A stretch of 64,000 nt of DNA from NCBI GenBank assembly GCA_017307065.1, contig JAFKGL010000018.1, forward strand, positions 1 to 64,000. Reading direction: 5' to 3'. The DNA is from Candidatus Paracaedimonas acanthamoebae (GTDB lineage Bacteria > Pseudomonadota > Alphaproteobacteria > Caedimonadales > Caedimonadaceae). The notes beneath the pieces are model-generated. The model saw only the letters and a list, made by a program, of their open reading frames with translations, searched no databases and was not told the origin of the DNA. Of this stretch, positions 17,180-26,786 are shown one piece after another (position 1 is the stretch's first letter; each line of letters begins with the position of its first letter). The position numbers were made by a program, and so were the translations under genes.

Positions 17180-18508
17180 ATGAATTTACCTCCCCCTTCT
17201 CACCCATCAACAGAACCCCTTACTGACGCAGAGTTTGCGCAGTCAATGGCTAAATTGGGCCCTTTTGAACCCCATCCTCATCTGGCTATTGCCGTCTCAG
17301 GTGGCGCCGATAGCCTCTCCCTGATCTTGTTAGCCCAACAATGGGTGAAAAACCGCGAAGGCTCTCTAACGGCCCTTACTGTCGATCACCAATTACGCCC
17401 CACTTCGACCCAAGAAGCCCACCAAGTTCAACAGTGGCTTTCAGCCTATGGAATTCCCACAGTCATCCTTACGTGGTCAGAAGAAAAAACAGGCCGCCGC
17501 CTTCAAGAAAAAGCGCGTGAAATACGCTATCAAAAGCTTGAAGAATGGTGCCACACCCAAGGCATTTTACATCTTCTATTAGGCCATCATTTAGAGGATC
17601 AGCAAGAAACCATTGCCATGCGTGCCGAAAAAAATTCAGGAATCGAAGGACTTGCGGGTATGTCTGCCATTGTTGATAGGCCTTACCATCGCCTTCTTCG
17701 CCCTCTCCTTTGTTATTCAAAAAAGCGTCTTCAAGCTACACTCGTAAAGTATTCCCAATCATGGATTGAAGATCCTAGCAATCAGAACCTCAAATTTAAA
17801 CGTGTCGCTCTAAGAAGCAAAGCACCACACTTTTCGCCTCTTGAAATTGTCTCTTTTGGAGAAGCGCGTCGTCATTACGAAGAAACCTTAAATAGGTTAA
17901 TTCCTCAGATGATTATCCCCTTTCCTCAAGGATATGCTTTCTTAAATTATCAAGCTTGGTCCCAACTTGACATAGAAAATAGACTCGGCATACTCCAAAG
18001 ACTGCTCATGACATATGGTGTTAATCCCTACCCTCCTGCCCGAGAGAGTCTTCATAAGCTTTCCTTACACTTTCAGAACACCTCCACTACCCCGCGCACC
18101 TTAAATGGATGCCTTATGTTGCGCTATAGAGAGAAATATCTCCTCTTTACAAGGGAACCTGGCGCGATTCGTCATGAAATTGACTTTAATAATCAAGAAA
18201 ATTCAACGTGTTTCTTCTGGGATCAACGCTTTCATATTCACCTCACCCCCCCGCAAGGACAGTACACTTTAAAGGCTTTAGGTCAAAAAGGATGGGAGTC
18301 CCTCAAAAAAGAACTCAAGGAACAAAAAGATTTTTTACCCTATCCTGTTGCCCTTACTCTCCCAAGCCTTTGGCACCAAGATCAACTTATTTCTATTCCT
18401 GATTTTTTCCAGATTTGCTCAAACCAAACCTTTACACTTTTTAAAGAAAACGCTATAAAGTTCTTACCATGTTATCCACTTACACGATTTACGTTCACAA
18501 TTGCTTAA
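17180..18508 (+). CDS. tilS: tRNA(Ile)-lysidine synthetase
   Basis: A 442-residue protein with the N-type ATP pyrophosphatase P-loop SGGADS at residues 40-45 and the downstream GHHLEDQQET block that marks TilS. The enzyme puts lysine on C34 of tRNA-Ile(CAU), changing both codon and amino-acid identity, and is essential. The C-terminal half (about 230-440) is divergent, as usual for the family. No ribosome binding site is clear before the ATG. It lies 66 bp upstream of ftsH, the ancient tilS-ftsH pairing. Confidence 0.94.
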   Translation: MNLPPPSHPSTEPLTDAEFAQSMAKLGPFEPHPHLAIAVSGGADSLSLILLAQQWVKNREGSLTALTVDHQLRPTSTQEAHQVQQWLSAYGIPTVILTWSEEKTGRRLQEKAREIRYQKLEEWCHTQGILHLLLGHHLEDQQETIAMRAEKNSGIEGLAGMSAIVDRPYHRLLRPLLCYSKKRLQATLVKYSQSWIEDPSNQNLKFKRVALRSKAPHFSPLEIVSFGEARRHYEETLNRLIPQMIIPFPQGYAFLNYQAWSQLDIENRLGILQRLLMTYGVNPYPPARESLHKLSLHFQNTSTTPRTLNGCLMLRYREKYLLFTREPGAIRHEIDFNNQENSTCFFWDQRFHIHLTPPQGQYTLKALGQKGWESLKKELKEQKDFLPYPVALTLPSLWHQDQLISIPDFFQICSNQTFTLFKENAIKFLPCYPLTRFTFTIA

Positions 18509-18574
18509 CTAAATCGCGACATAATGCTTTGCATGAATCTAGAATGCGACAATTGAAACACGAAGGAAAATAAA

Positions 18575-20479
18575 TTGAATAACTTAGGTAGAAATCTCGT
18601 TTTATGGATTATTATTGGCCTCTTCCTTACTGCCGTTTTTCATATGTTCCAAGGCGAGAAGGAATCATCTCATAATAAAACCCTTATATTTTCTGAATTC
18701 CTAAGTAATATTGAACAAGGAAACGTCAAAGACGTCGTGATTAAAGGCGATGTTGTTAATGGACGTTTATCCGATGGTCGTTCGTTCTCAACTGTTGTCC
18801 CTAATTATCCTCAACTAGTTGAAAAATTGACTGAAAAAGGTGTTGCAATTTCCGTTTCGCCTGCGGAAGAAGGCGGCTCGACCTTTTTCCAAATCTTAAT
18901 TTCTTGGTTTCCTATGCTTCTTCTTATTGGTGTTTGGATTTTCTTCCTTCGTCAAATGCAATCAGGCAATAATCGAGCGCTTGGCTTTGGAAAGTCCCGG
19001 GCCCGCCTTTTGAATGAGAAATCAGGCCGCGTTATGTTTTCCGATGTAGCAGGATGCCAAGAAGCCAAGGAAGAAGTCTCAGAAATTGTTGAATATTTGA
19101 AAGACCCCCAAAAATTCCAAAAATTAGGGGGGAAAATTCCAAAGGGTGTCCTTCTCGTTGGTTCTCCCGGAACAGGTAAAACATTACTTGCACGAGCGAT
19201 TGCAGGAGAAGCAAATGTTCCATTCTTCTCAATCTCAGGATCTGATTTCGTTGAAATGTTTGTCGGTGTGGGTGCCAGCCGTGTTCGCGATTTATTTGAA
19301 CAAGGCAAAAAAAATGCCCCTTGCATTATCTTTATTGATGAAATCGATGCCGTCGGTCGCCATCGCGGCGCAGGTCTTGGCGGTGGCAACGATGAACGTG
19401 AGCAAACACTCAACCAATTACTCGTAGAAATGGATGGTTTCGAATCAAATGATGGCGTTATCTTGGTCGCGGCGACCAATAGGCCTGACGTCCTTGATCC
19501 TGCTCTGATGCGTCCAGGACGTTTTGATCGCCAAGTGATTGTTCCGTTACCAGATATTATTGGCCGTGAAGAAGTCCTCAAAGTTCATATGGCAAAAGTT
19601 CCTCTTGCCTCTGACGTCGATGCAAAAGTCCTTGCACGCGGAACACCTGGATTTTCTGGGGCAGACCTCGCGAATCTTGTCAATGAAGCCGCTCTAAATG
19701 CAGCTCGCCAAAACAAACGTGCCGTGGCGATGAGCGACTTTGAACATGCTAAAGATAAAGTCATGATGGGGCCAGAAAGACGTTCCATGGTGATGAGCGA
19801 TGAAGAAAAGAAATTAACAGCTTATCATGAAGCGGGACACGCTATTGTTGCTCTCCATACGACTGACTCTGATCCTATTCATAAGGCAACAATCATTCCA
19901 CGAGGTCGAGCCCTTGGTATGGTTGTTCGTCTACCTGAAAATGATCGGGTTTCTATGTCACGAGCCAAACTTTTGGCGGACCTTGCTGTGGCCATGGGAG
20001 GCCGTATTGCAGAAGAACTTATCTTTGGTGTGGAAAAAGTTACCACGGGCGCTTCATCAGATATTCGTCATGCCACCGAAATTGCACGACGGATGGTCAC
20101 CGAATGGGGTATGAGTGACGTCATGGGACCTTTAAGTTATGGAGAACCTGCGCAAGAAGTATTTTTGGGGCACTCCGTTACTCAACATAAAAATATTTCT
20201 GACTCTACAGCAACTCAAATTGATAAAGAGATCCGCAAAATTGTTGAAAATTCTTATGACCGAGCGCAGAAAATCCTCAAGGATCATATTGATCATTTGC
20301 ATGCTTTAGCAAAAGGTCTTTTAGAGTATGAGACTCTTTCTGGGGACGAAATTAATTCTCTCTTACAAGGCGGAAAAATTGAAAAGCCAACGCCAAGTTC
20401 ACCAGAGAAACCCAAGAAACCTCGCACGTCTGCCCCGACACGTAAACCAACAACGCTTTCGCCAGAACCCTCTGCCTAA
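18575..20479 (+). CDS. ftsH: ATP-dependent zinc metalloprotease FtsH
   Basis: A 634-residue membrane AAA+ protease starting at TTG (GAAGGA ribosome binding site 7-8 bases upstream). Membrane helices are at about residues 7-24 and 104-126, flanking a periplasmic domain. The ATPase domain has Walker A GSPGTGKT (196-203) and Walker B FIDEID, and [11 protein letters not shown] around 231-241. The zinc motif HEAGH is at 418-422. The tail after about residue 600 is Pro/Lys/Thr-rich. FtsH degrades membrane proteins and unassembled subunits. In many alphaproteobacteria tilS-ftsH follows tol-pal-cpoB; here cpoB is about 30 kb away. Confidence 0.97.
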   Translation: MNNLGRNLVLWIIIGLFLTAVFHMFQGEKESSHNKTLIFSEFLSNIEQGNVKDVVIKGDVVNGRLSDGRSFSTVVPNYPQLVEKLTEKGVAISVSPAEEGGSTFFQILISWFPMLLLIGVWIFFLRQMQSGNNRALGFGKSRARLLNEKSGRVMFSDVAGCQEAKEEVSEIVEYLKDPQKFQKLGGKIPKGVLLVGSPGTGKTLLARAIAGEANVPFFSISGSDFVEMFVGVGASRVRDLFEQGKKNAPCIIFIDEIDAVGRHRGAGLGGGNDEREQTLNQLLVEMDGFESNDGVILVAATNRPDVLDPALMRPGRFDRQVIVPLPDIIGREEVLKVHMAKVPLASDVDAKVLARGTPGFSGADLANLVNEAALNAARQNKRAVAMSDFEHAKDKVMMGPERRSMVMSDEEKKLTAYHEAGHAIVALHTTDSDPIHKATIIPRGRALGMVVRLPENDRVSMSRAKLLADLAVAMGGRIAEELIFGVEKVTTGASSDIRHATEIARRMVTEWGMSDVMGPLSYGEPAQEVFLGHSVTQHKNISDSTATQIDKEIRKIVENSYDRAQKILKDHIDHLHALAKGLLEYETLSGDEINSLLQGGKIEKPTPSSPEKPKKPRTSAPTRKPTTLSPEPSA

Positions 20480-20561
20480 GAGGTTCTGGTAGAAAAGCTT
20501 AAAGGGAAATAGGGAAAAAGGGAAAAAGTAAGATCGTATTCCTCCTTTACTAAAACGATGT

Positions 20562-20873
20562 TTAGTAAAGACGAGCTCCCACAAGATCTTTGTTAAAATA
20601 AGGTTTTAATTTTTCTCTTTTAACCATCTCAGAGGGTTCTTTTTTTAAAGGAAGAGCCTCTGTTTTATCTGCTTTTTTAAAAGAATTTTCTTCTTGCTTT
20701 GCTGAGCGTTCTCCCTTTGATTTAGAATCCTCAGCAGGATGGGCCAAAAGCTTAGAAAAAGCATCTTCTTCTTGACCAAAAGTTGTCACAGCTTCTCCCT
20801 TAAAAGAAAAAGTGACAGCTGAAATAAATAATAATGACGTAATAGTTATTCTTTTTGTTAAATAATATTTCAT
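20562..20873 (-). CDS. Small exported protein, unknown function
   Basis: A 103-residue protein with an N-terminal export signal (basic YYLTKR, hydrophobic core to about residue 22, FKGEA cleavage-like site) and a very polar Lys/Glu/Ser-rich mature part with no recognisable fold. It is convergent with ftsH, 82 bp from its stop. No strong ribosome binding site is visible. The signal and coding-like composition support a real gene. It resembles in style the other small exported proteins of the window (21895, 29187, 41242, 45756), though not in sequence. Confidence 0.62.
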   Translation of the reverse strand: MKYYLTKRITITSLLFISAVTFSFKGEAVTTFGQEEDAFSKLLAHPAEDSKSKGERSAKQEENSFKKADKTEALPLKKEPSEMVKREKLKPYFNKDLVGARLY

Positions 20874-21222
20874 TTCAATAAACCATTTAAAATTAAATTA
20901 CAATATTACATTATCATTATTGAGTTAATTTTCCACTAATTATTGCCAATAATATATATTATTTATTAAATTAAAAATACAAATATAATTAATATTATAA
21001 ATTTTAAATACAATAACATAATAAATTTATTTGAATATTTTAATACATAAGAAAATAAAAATTGTTTCTACGAAATACTTATTCTTTTAGAAAGCTCCAT
21101 GCACTTTATAGTAGAAAAAATTTTTAAAGATACAAGAATTACAGCATGAATAGTGTGATTCATAAGATTATTATAATTGAAGTGTCAGATTATCCTTTAA
21201 CTTACACACCACTGATAAGTTT
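20874..21222. other. Very AT-rich intergenic region
   Basis: About 350 bp, mostly A and T. The only structure seen is a 7-bp inverted repeat (TTTCTAC near 21064 and GTAGAAA near 21112). No open frame with a ribosome binding site, no RNA gene and no clear promoter. Confidence 0.5.
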
Positions 21223-21675
21223 TCATTTTTCTTCCCAACCATACTCACAATAAGAGATTTCATTTAAAGCACATTCAATCCCCCTCCGCACTGCCGGCAG
21301 AAGATTAGAAGGAAGGTTATCTAAAGGATGGAATTGTAATTCTTTACATTTTTCAGGTTCCCTATTACGTAGCTGCCCCTTCCAACGACGACAAATTAAA
21401 TAAAGATAAATATATTCTTCTCCACTTCTCGACCAACGATGCATTGTACAATTTACACTTAGATCAGTAGGGTCGATTTCTATATTCGCTTCTTCTCGAG
21501 CTTCTCGAATCATGGCTTGCAATATAGACTCTCCCCCTTCAAGATGCCCTGCTACAAGACTATACATCCCATCCGCATAGCCGGTATTTTGACGCAGATG
21601 GAGCAAAACTTGATCACCTTTAAGAAGTATTAAGTGCGGTGCAACAGGGATTTTAAATCGGTTTTTTTCGAGCAT
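21223..21675 (-). CDS. NUDIX hydrolase
   Basis: A 150-residue NUDIX protein. The NUDIX box runs GHLEGGES then REAREEA, matching G-x5-E-x7-R-E-x2-E-E, with Ala where many have Gly near the end. These enzymes hydrolyse nucleoside diphosphates linked to another group, often for nucleotide sanitation; the substrate is not predictable. AAAGGAA lies 7 bases before the ATG. It appears to be a single-gene unit. Confidence 0.93.
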   Translation of the reverse strand: MLEKNRFKIPVAPHLILLKGDQVLLHLRQNTGYADGMYSLVAGHLEGGESILQAMIREAREEANIEIDPTDLSVNCTMHRWSRSGEEYIYLYLICRRWKGQLRNREPEKCKELQFHPLDNLPSNLLPAVRRGIECALNEISYCEYGWEEK

Positions 21676-21894
21676 AACAAATTCCTTTCACCTCTAAACA
21701 AAGGGTGATTTATCGCTCATGTCAATTGCCAAAGGAATATCCTCTTGCAGGATATTGCACAACCTCAGCCCATTTTTCACCAAGATCTCTGACAAAAGTA
21801 CAGCTAAGATTTCGATCTTTTCTGAAATTCTTCAGATGTCATGCAAAATTTATGGCCGATTTTAATTGCTTTATCTCAAACTTGTCGGGAGAGT

Positions 21895-22059
21895 TTAACG
21901 GCAAAAATCCGGTGAATACGGATCCTCAGTGTAATCAATGGGGATCTTCGCCTGAAGCGTTCCTCGATGAAATGCTATACTGAGCCCAGAAAGGAGAAGA
22001 GCCGAAAATATAAGCAAAGAACGCTTTAGCCATTTATTTTTAAAGAGTTTTTTTAACAT
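21895..22059 (-). CDS. Small exported or membrane-anchored protein
   Basis: 54 residues from the ATG at 22059, chosen because AAGGAGA lies just upstream; the frame opens eight codons earlier without such a site. Basic N-terminus (MLKKLFKNKWLKR), one hydrophobic helix (about 14-29), then a short polar tail (IPIDYTEDPYSPDFCR). It is either a secreted peptide or a single-pass membrane peptide. No family recognised. It is divergent from the lytic transglycosylase gene. Confidence 0.6.
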   Translation of the reverse strand: MLKKLFKNKWLKRSLLIFSALLLSGLSIAFHRGTLQAKIPIDYTEDPYSPDFCR

Positions 22060-22177
22060 CTTTATCTCTCCTTTTTCTTTCAATCTGTCTTTAATTTAAA
22101 ACTATCTTAAATTGTTTAAGTTTTTATTAAACTTTTAAGGGGAGACTGCTTAACAAGTAACCATATTTTATAAAATA

Positions 22178-22969
22178 ATGGGGGGTGGGGTGGTTATTAA
22201 ATTTGCTTTTCTTATCGTCAGTTTTTTGGCGACTTCGCCGCTTTTTGCAACAGCGATTAATACGCACCATTATAAACATCATATAAGGCTTATAGAAACA
22301 CGCCATCAAATTCCTGCGGGCCTGTTGCATGCCATTGCGAAAGTTGAATCTGGGCGTTGGAATGAACAAGAAAAACAATTTATGTCTTGGCCTTGGGTCA
22401 TTCATGCCAACGGCAAGGGACACTATTTCTCTACAAAAGAACAAGCCATTGAAGCGGTTCAAAAACTACAAGCACAAGGTGTTAAAAACATTGATGTCGG
22501 TCTCATGCAAATTAACCTTTTGTATCATCCTGATGCTTTCGAAACATTGGCTGAAGCTTTTGATCCTAAACATAATGTCGATTATGCGGCACGCTATTTA
22601 AAGGGATTGAAGCAAAATCATAATTCATGGCAAAAGGCTGTCGCCTATTATCATTCAGCGTCACCAACTCACCATCGTCCTTATTGCAAGAAAGTGCTCG
22701 CGACATGGCGCGAAGATCAAAAAAATAATCCACATCATGATTTTTTTCAAGAAAGAGTTGCCTCTTTCAACCAAAAATCTGATCAAGAACGCAGAACTAT
22801 CACGCCACCCGACCGTCTTGATCTTTTTAAGAAAAGGATGCAAGCGCGCTATCATCAAATCCGCGATCGTCTTTTTGAATCTCAGAATTTGCGGCGAGGA
22901 AAAGTATATCGCTTAAAACCCGTCAGCTATAAAGCAGCAACGCAACCTCAAATTAAGAGCACGCCATAA
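22178..22969 (+). CDS. Lytic transglycosylase (SLT domain)
   Basis: A 263-residue exported protein: a signal peptide (about 1-26, ending ATSPLFATA), then an SLT lysozyme-like domain. The catalytic glutamate is in IAKVESGRW (around residue 57), followed by DVGLMQIN and the YLKGLKQNH/AVAYYHS segments typical of family 1 transglycosylases. It cleaves peptidoglycan glycan strands, for remodelling or to pass machinery through the wall. The C-terminal about 80 residues are basic and unmatched. The G-rich start region makes the exact first codon slightly uncertain. Confidence 0.9.
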   Translation: MGGGVVIKFAFLIVSFLATSPLFATAINTHHYKHHIRLIETRHQIPAGLLHAIAKVESGRWNEQEKQFMSWPWVIHANGKGHYFSTKEQAIEAVQKLQAQGVKNIDVGLMQINLLYHPDAFETLAEAFDPKHNVDYAARYLKGLKQNHNSWQKAVAYYHSASPTHHRPYCKKVLATWREDQKNNPHHDFFQERVASFNQKSDQERRTITPPDRLDLFKKRMQARYHQIRDRLFESQNLRRGKVYRLKPVSYKAATQPQIKSTP

Positions 22970-23008
22970 ATCTAAAATAAAATGCTCGCAATGCTCCCGC
23001 TTTAAGAT

Positions 23009-23176
23009 TCATTTTACCTCTGCAGAATTACCAGAAAGACCATCAAAAAAGCTTTTAAAGGAATCATATGCATCACTATTATTAAAAGTAACTGCCAGAT
23101 CGGTCCTTTTTTTGGGTATTAGAGTTTTTATTTGAAGAACTTTATCTATCTGACGATCCTCTCTAAATCTTCCCAT
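23009..23176 (-). CDS. Putative 55-residue protein
   Basis: A short frame from ATG 23176 to TGA 23011-23009 with AGGAAGA six bases upstream of the start. The product opens MGRFREDRQIDKVL and is soluble and mixed in charge, with no recognised family. It lies 125 bp downstream of the histidine phosphatase on the same strand. It could also be the end of a decayed gene. The rest of 22970-23300 is featureless. Confidence 0.4.
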   Translation of the reverse strand: MGRFREDRQIDKVLQIKTLIPKKRTDLAVTFNNSDAYDSFKSFFDGLSGNSAEVK

Positions 23177-23300
23177 AGAGTTCTTCCTAATAGAAGAAGC
23201 AAAGAAGCAAAAAAGTAAAATCTTCTGATTATCTTTATAAGAAAGAAACCAAATGAAAAACTAAATTTCGATTTTCTAACTCTGTGAAAAATGTATCAGC

Positions 23301-23990
23301 TTAATCTGCGCCAGAAGAGAACCCTGAAGAAACTGAGGCAGATGATGATTTATAAATTTCTGCAGAAAACTTACCATCTTCAAATCTAAAATGACAAACA
23401 GCGCCTTGGTCTAATCTCAATTTTTCATGAGAAAGCCATTCAGCCAAGAACTCAAAGACTTTTTGATGAGATACAATGATAAGGTCTCCCTCATCCTTTG
23501 GAGTTTGTTTAAAGATAGATATCAAAGTTTCTTGAACTCTTCTTTGGAAAGCCTCTGTTGATTCGGCATCCGCGGGTTGATAGGCACGTGGATTCTCAGG
23601 AGGAGCATCTCGATAATCGCCATAATATCTTTCTTGTAATCCTTCAACTAGTTCGATAGAAACGTGCTCACCAAGCTTATTAGCAAAAATGGTTGCTGTC
23701 TCAAAGGCTCTTTTGAGGTGACTACTAAAAATTATAGGTTTATGAATGTCTTGATGTTCTTTGACAGTCCAAAAAGCACCTTCTGCTTGGTGCCGTCCTG
23801 TCTCGTCTAATTCTAGATCTTGAGGACCTTTTAAGATATCATCCGGCCCCCAAGGCGTTTGACCATGCCGAATAAAAAGAAAATCTCTTCCCTGTTCTTC
23901 TATAGCCGAGGTTGCCAGACAACTATCTGTAGAACAGATAATATTTGGAAAAAACAACCCTACAGAAACCGTAAAGATTTTCATATTCAT
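23301..23990 (-). CDS. Exported histidine-phosphatase (phosphoglycerate mutase-like) protein
   Basis: About 229 residues from ATG 23990. The frame reaches a TTG at 24005, but GGAG lies seven bases before 23990. A signal peptide (MKIFTVSVGLFFPNIICS...) precedes a histidine-phosphatase domain: catalytic RHGQTPWG, then SHLKRAFETA and the second catalytic His in VSHQKVFEF. The family covers mutases and many phosphatases; a periplasmic location suggests a phosphatase acting on exogenous phospho-compounds. The C-terminus is Ser-rich. A 42-codon gene with a strong ribosome binding site lies directly upstream. Confidence 0.87.
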   Translation of the reverse strand: MNMKIFTVSVGLFFPNIICSTDSCLATSAIEEQGRDFLFIRHGQTPWGPDDILKGPQDLELDETGRHQAEGAFWTVKEHQDIHKPIIFSSHLKRAFETATIFANKLGEHVSIELVEGLQERYYGDYRDAPPENPRAYQPADAESTEAFQRRVQETLISIFKQTPKDEGDLIIVSHQKVFEFLAEWLSHEKLRLDQGAVCHFRFEDGKFSAEIYKSSSASVSSGFSSGAD

Positions 23991-24037
23991 CATTTTACTC
24001 CACAATTGTTGCTGTCCATTTTTTCCTATTTAATCTA

Positions 24038-24166
24038 CTAAAGAAAAATGGATGACTCTATCAACCCTTGATAATTACTTAGAAAATAACATTTATGAGA
24101 CATAGTTCTAAAATTTTTCTTCCCAAATTCATCTAATAATATATTGTTTTTAATAATATTTTTCAT
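24038..24166 (-). CDS. Putative 42-residue protein upstream of the phosphatase
   Basis: ATG at 24166 with AGGGAG seven bases upstream, ending at TAG 24040-24038, 47 bp before the phosphatase start. The product opens MKNIIKNNILLDEFGKK and has no clear export signal and no known family. Its position and strong ribosome binding site suggest either a real small protein or a leader peptide for the phosphatase. Confidence 0.42.
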   Translation of the reverse strand: MKNIIKNNILLDEFGKKNFRTMSHKCYFLSNYQGLIESSIFL

Positions 24167-24196
24167 TTTTATACTCCCTGTTTTGTTGTATTTATT

Positions 24197-24257
24197 ATCC
24201 TGAAAACATTTGTCAGAATGGCCCTTGTCTGACGCTTTACTATAGTCCTTTCAGGAT
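24197..24257 (-). promoter_or_regulatory. Nested inverted repeat in the phosphatase leader
   Basis: An outer 9-bp pair (ATCCTGAAA 24197-24205, TTTCAGGAT 24249-24257) encloses an inner 6-bp pair (GTCAGA 24212-24217, TCTGAC 24228-24233). As RNA it would fold into a stacked stem-loop 31 nt upstream of the 42-codon gene. No poly-T follows, so it is not a simple terminator. An operator, attenuator or protein-binding RNA element is possible. Confidence 0.5.
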
Positions 24258-24351
24258 ATCATAAATGTAACAAAAATTCAAGAAAATCGTACGCATTTCT
24301 TAAAAAATAATATTTATATTTATCAAATGATTATTTTATATTTTAAGGGCA

Positions 24352-24374
24352 TAAAAAAAGGGGCCGAAGCCCCT
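24352..24374 (-). terminator. Terminator of the patatin gene
   Basis: On the minus strand AGGGGC-TTCG-GCCCCT (six-bp stem, UUCG loop) followed by TTTTTTT, 28 bp past the patatin stop. The plus strand also has a T run after the stem, so it may work both ways. Confidence 0.85.
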
Positions 24375-24401
24375 CTTTCATTTTTTTGAATGCGCACTAA
24401 C

Positions 24402-25466
24402 TTATATAAAATCGTGCTCAATCTCAGCTGTGGTTTCTTTCCCAATTTTATCAAAATTCTCTCGAAGCCACTCACGGCCCATCCTGCGACCTGCTTGAAA
24501 AAGATAATCCAGAAAATCTGGATCTGCACAAAATCCACTGGCGCGATCAATGCTGCCAAAGAACGCATCATCCCGAATCATATGCATGTGAAGGCGCTTA
24601 AGTTTTCCTGCTGGAATCGTGCCATTATCAATTAGTTGTGTGATAAAGTGGATGGATCTCATCTCTCGCGTTAAACAAGCATTTTGCGTAATTTCCCCTA
24701 ATCGATTGGCGATTTCATGAGAAGTGTAAGGCATCTTTGGATCATGAACACGACGAATCTGAATCACAAGAATATCTGGTGACTCACAATTATAAATTAA
24801 GGGATAGATCGGAGGATTTCCAATAAATCCGCCATCCCAATAAAATTCACCATCGATTTCACGAGCTTGAAAAAGTGTCGGAACACAAGCACTTGCTAAG
24901 ACCGCCTCTTCAGAAAGCTCTTCGCCTGAAAAGATCTTTAATTTACCTGTTGCGACATGGGTTGCACATAAGAATAATTTTGGATCTTTAGACCTTGCTA
25001 ACGCACCGAAATCGAAAAGTTCTCTAACAACTTTTTGGAGGGGATGAGCATTCGTTGGATTTAACTGATAAGGCGATAAGATACTTGACATATATTGCAT
25101 CATCATAAACATCGGATTACTTGAGATATCAAAATCCTTGACCAGTTTTTTGATAGGATTTGGCTTAATCGGGCTTGTTTTAGAAGATTCACCAATCTTA
25201 TGCCAAAGCTGAGATAAGTACTCGCGAGCGCCTTGGTTACCATTTTTAAGCAATCCCATGGCCGTGGCTGTGGCATTCATTCCTCCGGCACTTGTCCCTG
25301 CTACGCCTTCAATATCAATCCGCTCATCTTCTAAAAGGGCATCCAAAACTCCCCAGGTATAAGCCCCATGAGAGCCACCGCCTTGTAGAGCCACGTTAAT
25401 CCGTTTCTTTGCGCCTTTGACCTCTTTCTGAGGGCTTTCCTTGGCTGTTTTTTTTGACTTTTCCAT
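24402..25466 (-). CDS. Patatin-like phospholipase
   Basis: A 354-residue protein from ATG 25466 (AGAGGAAA just upstream; the frame opens 13 codons earlier). A basic N-terminal stretch precedes the patatin domain: oxyanion-hole loop GGGSHG (29-34), nucleophile S59 in GTSAG, and catalytic D211 in the DGG motif. It hydrolyses acyl esters of phospholipids by a Ser-Asp dyad. Patatins of intracellular bacteria often act on host membranes, but this one lacks a signal peptide and a housekeeping role in membrane or polyester turnover is equally likely. Divergent from the DNA glycosylase. Confidence 0.92.
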   Translation of the reverse strand: MEKSKKTAKESPQKEVKGAKKRINVALQGGGSHGAYTWGVLDALLEDERIDIEGVAGTSAGGMNATATAMGLLKNGNQGAREYLSQLWHKIGESSKTSPIKPNPIKKLVKDFDISSNPMFMMMQYMSSILSPYQLNPTNAHPLQKVVRELFDFGALARSKDPKLFLCATHVATGKLKIFSGEELSEEAVLASACVPTLFQAREIDGEFYWDGGFIGNPPIYPLIYNCESPDILVIQIRRVHDPKMPYTSHEIANRLGEITQNACLTREMRSIHFITQLIDNGTIPAGKLKRLHMHMIRDDAFFGSIDRASGFCADPDFLDYLFQAGRRMGREWLRENFDKIGKETTAEIEHDFI

Positions 25467-25598
25467 TATGATTTCCTCTATTGAGTTCCGGCTTTCTACC
25501 GTCAATTAGTCACGTCTTCTCTTTTTAATATGCGAAATTAAAGTTAATTTTTTGTAACTTATTCTAGATTTTTTAATAAATGAGCCTAAACTCATTTT

Positions 25599-26126
25599 AT
25601 GATGCGCTTGAAAAAAGACTATTTCGCTCAATCTACTCTTGACGTCGCAAAAGACTTGCTCGGTAAAGAGCTTATCTTTAGAGAATTTAAGGGCTTTATT
25701 ACTGAGACCGAAGCTTATATTGGCCAAGGTGATCCCGCTTGCCATGCAGCTCGCGGCAAAACCCCCAGGACGACGGTCATGTTTGGCCCGGCGGGTGTTA
25801 GTTACGTTTACTTTATCTACGGGATGTATTTTTGTCTCAATATTGTCACTGAAGCTGACGATTTCCCTGCAGCTGTGCTCATTCGGGGCCTCCACCTTTC
25901 ACAACCGGAAAACAAGAACCTTAATGGCCCCGGAAAACTCTGTAAACACCTAGGCATTACTCGCGATCATAATGGCCTTGATCTAACGACATCAGAGTTT
26001 TTTTATGTCCAAGATAAAGGCCTAAAGCCAGGCTATATTGCGACCCCTCGCATTGGAATCAAGGTAGGAACCGAGAAGTTATGGCGCTTCATAGCTAATG
26101 AGGATATTGTCGGTGTTCAAAGCTGA
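25599..26126 (+). CDS. mpg: 3-methyladenine DNA glycosylase (AAG/MPG family)
   Basis: A 175-residue protein of the AAG family. It contains DVAKDLLGK, the catalytic-glutamate segment TETEAYIG, DPACHAARG, the lesion-pocket region VMFGPAGVSYVYFIYGMY, and NGPGKLCKHLGI. The enzyme removes alkylated purines and hypoxanthine, starting base-excision repair. It is shorter than many relatives (about 200) but keeps all core motifs. It is divergent from the patatin gene, separated by about 130 bp. Confidence 0.93.
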   Translation: MMRLKKDYFAQSTLDVAKDLLGKELIFREFKGFITETEAYIGQGDPACHAARGKTPRTTVMFGPAGVSYVYFIYGMYFCLNIVTEADDFPAAVLIRGLHLSQPENKNLNGPGKLCKHLGITRDHNGLDLTTSEFFYVQDKGLKPGYIATPRIGIKVGTEKLWRFIANEDIVGVQS

Positions 26127-26302
26127 AATTTTCACAGTTTTTAAATCACACCAGCGGCGACCTAAAAAGCTCTATGATAAAGGCTAGCAGCCTATTGCAC
26201 TTGAATTTTTTAAGTTAACTCAAGACCAGAGAGAATTGAGATGCAGGAATTTTTTAATATGATATTATTTTTTCAACGCAGAATGTATTAATAGGAAAAT
26301 TT

Positions 26303-26653
26303 ATGTGCTTCAAGCAATTACTTAACTTTCGACAGAATATGCCAGTCTATAAAAAAATTTCTTTGGGTTTTGCCATAGTTCATATGCTTATTGTTGTTTT
26401 ATTATTGATTATTCTCGTTATAAGCAAAGACCCAGCAATAAATATGATATGGTTTTTATTATATTATATTGATTTCCCTTACAGCGCAGTTACATTATTT
26501 CTTGCAAAGTTTATACCAGATATATCAAGCGATATTAACAATTTCTGGGCCCCCTTTATTCTTTGGGGGGTAGGCGGCACTTTGTGGTGGTATTCTGTAC
26601 CTATTCTAGTTAAGCAAGCTGTAACCTTAGGCAAAAAAATAATGAAGAAATAA
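26303..26653 (+). CDS. Small integral membrane protein, unknown function
   Basis: A 116-residue protein with three likely membrane helices (about 20-43, 47-66 and 81-103). AGGAAAATTT precedes the ATG. No conserved motif recognised. It is flanked by the DNA glycosylase and the convergent RNase R gene. The good start signal and helix pattern support it being real. Confidence 0.6.
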   Translation: MCFKQLLNFRQNMPVYKKISLGFAIVHMLIVVLLLIILVISKDPAINMIWFLLYYIDFPYSAVTLFLAKFIPDISSDINNFWAPFILWGVGGTLWWYSVPILVKQAVTLGKKIMKK

Positions 26654-26786
26654 GTGCTGCCCATAACCATCCTGAAGCCTTATAAAATTCGACATTTTTA
26701 TTCGCTTATATCTTCTTAGACCCTCGTGATAAGATTGAAGGAGCACCTTCCTTTAATTTAATAGGACATACTTTATCATTTACTGA

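Noticed and set aside
18952-19581. A 209-codon open frame on the minus strand inside ftsH
   Set aside because: It is antisense to the strongly conserved AAA+ core of ftsH. Its Ser/Arg/Pro-rich product is typical of a shadow frame and it has no ribosome binding site.
21705-21983. A 92-codon plus-strand frame
   Set aside because: It has no start signal, its translation is not protein-like, and it overlaps the small exported-protein gene on the other strand, which has a good ribosome binding site.
25506-25895. A 129-codon minus-strand frame over the DNA glycosylase gene
   Set aside because: It lies antisense to conserved glycosylase motifs and between two genes that explain the region.
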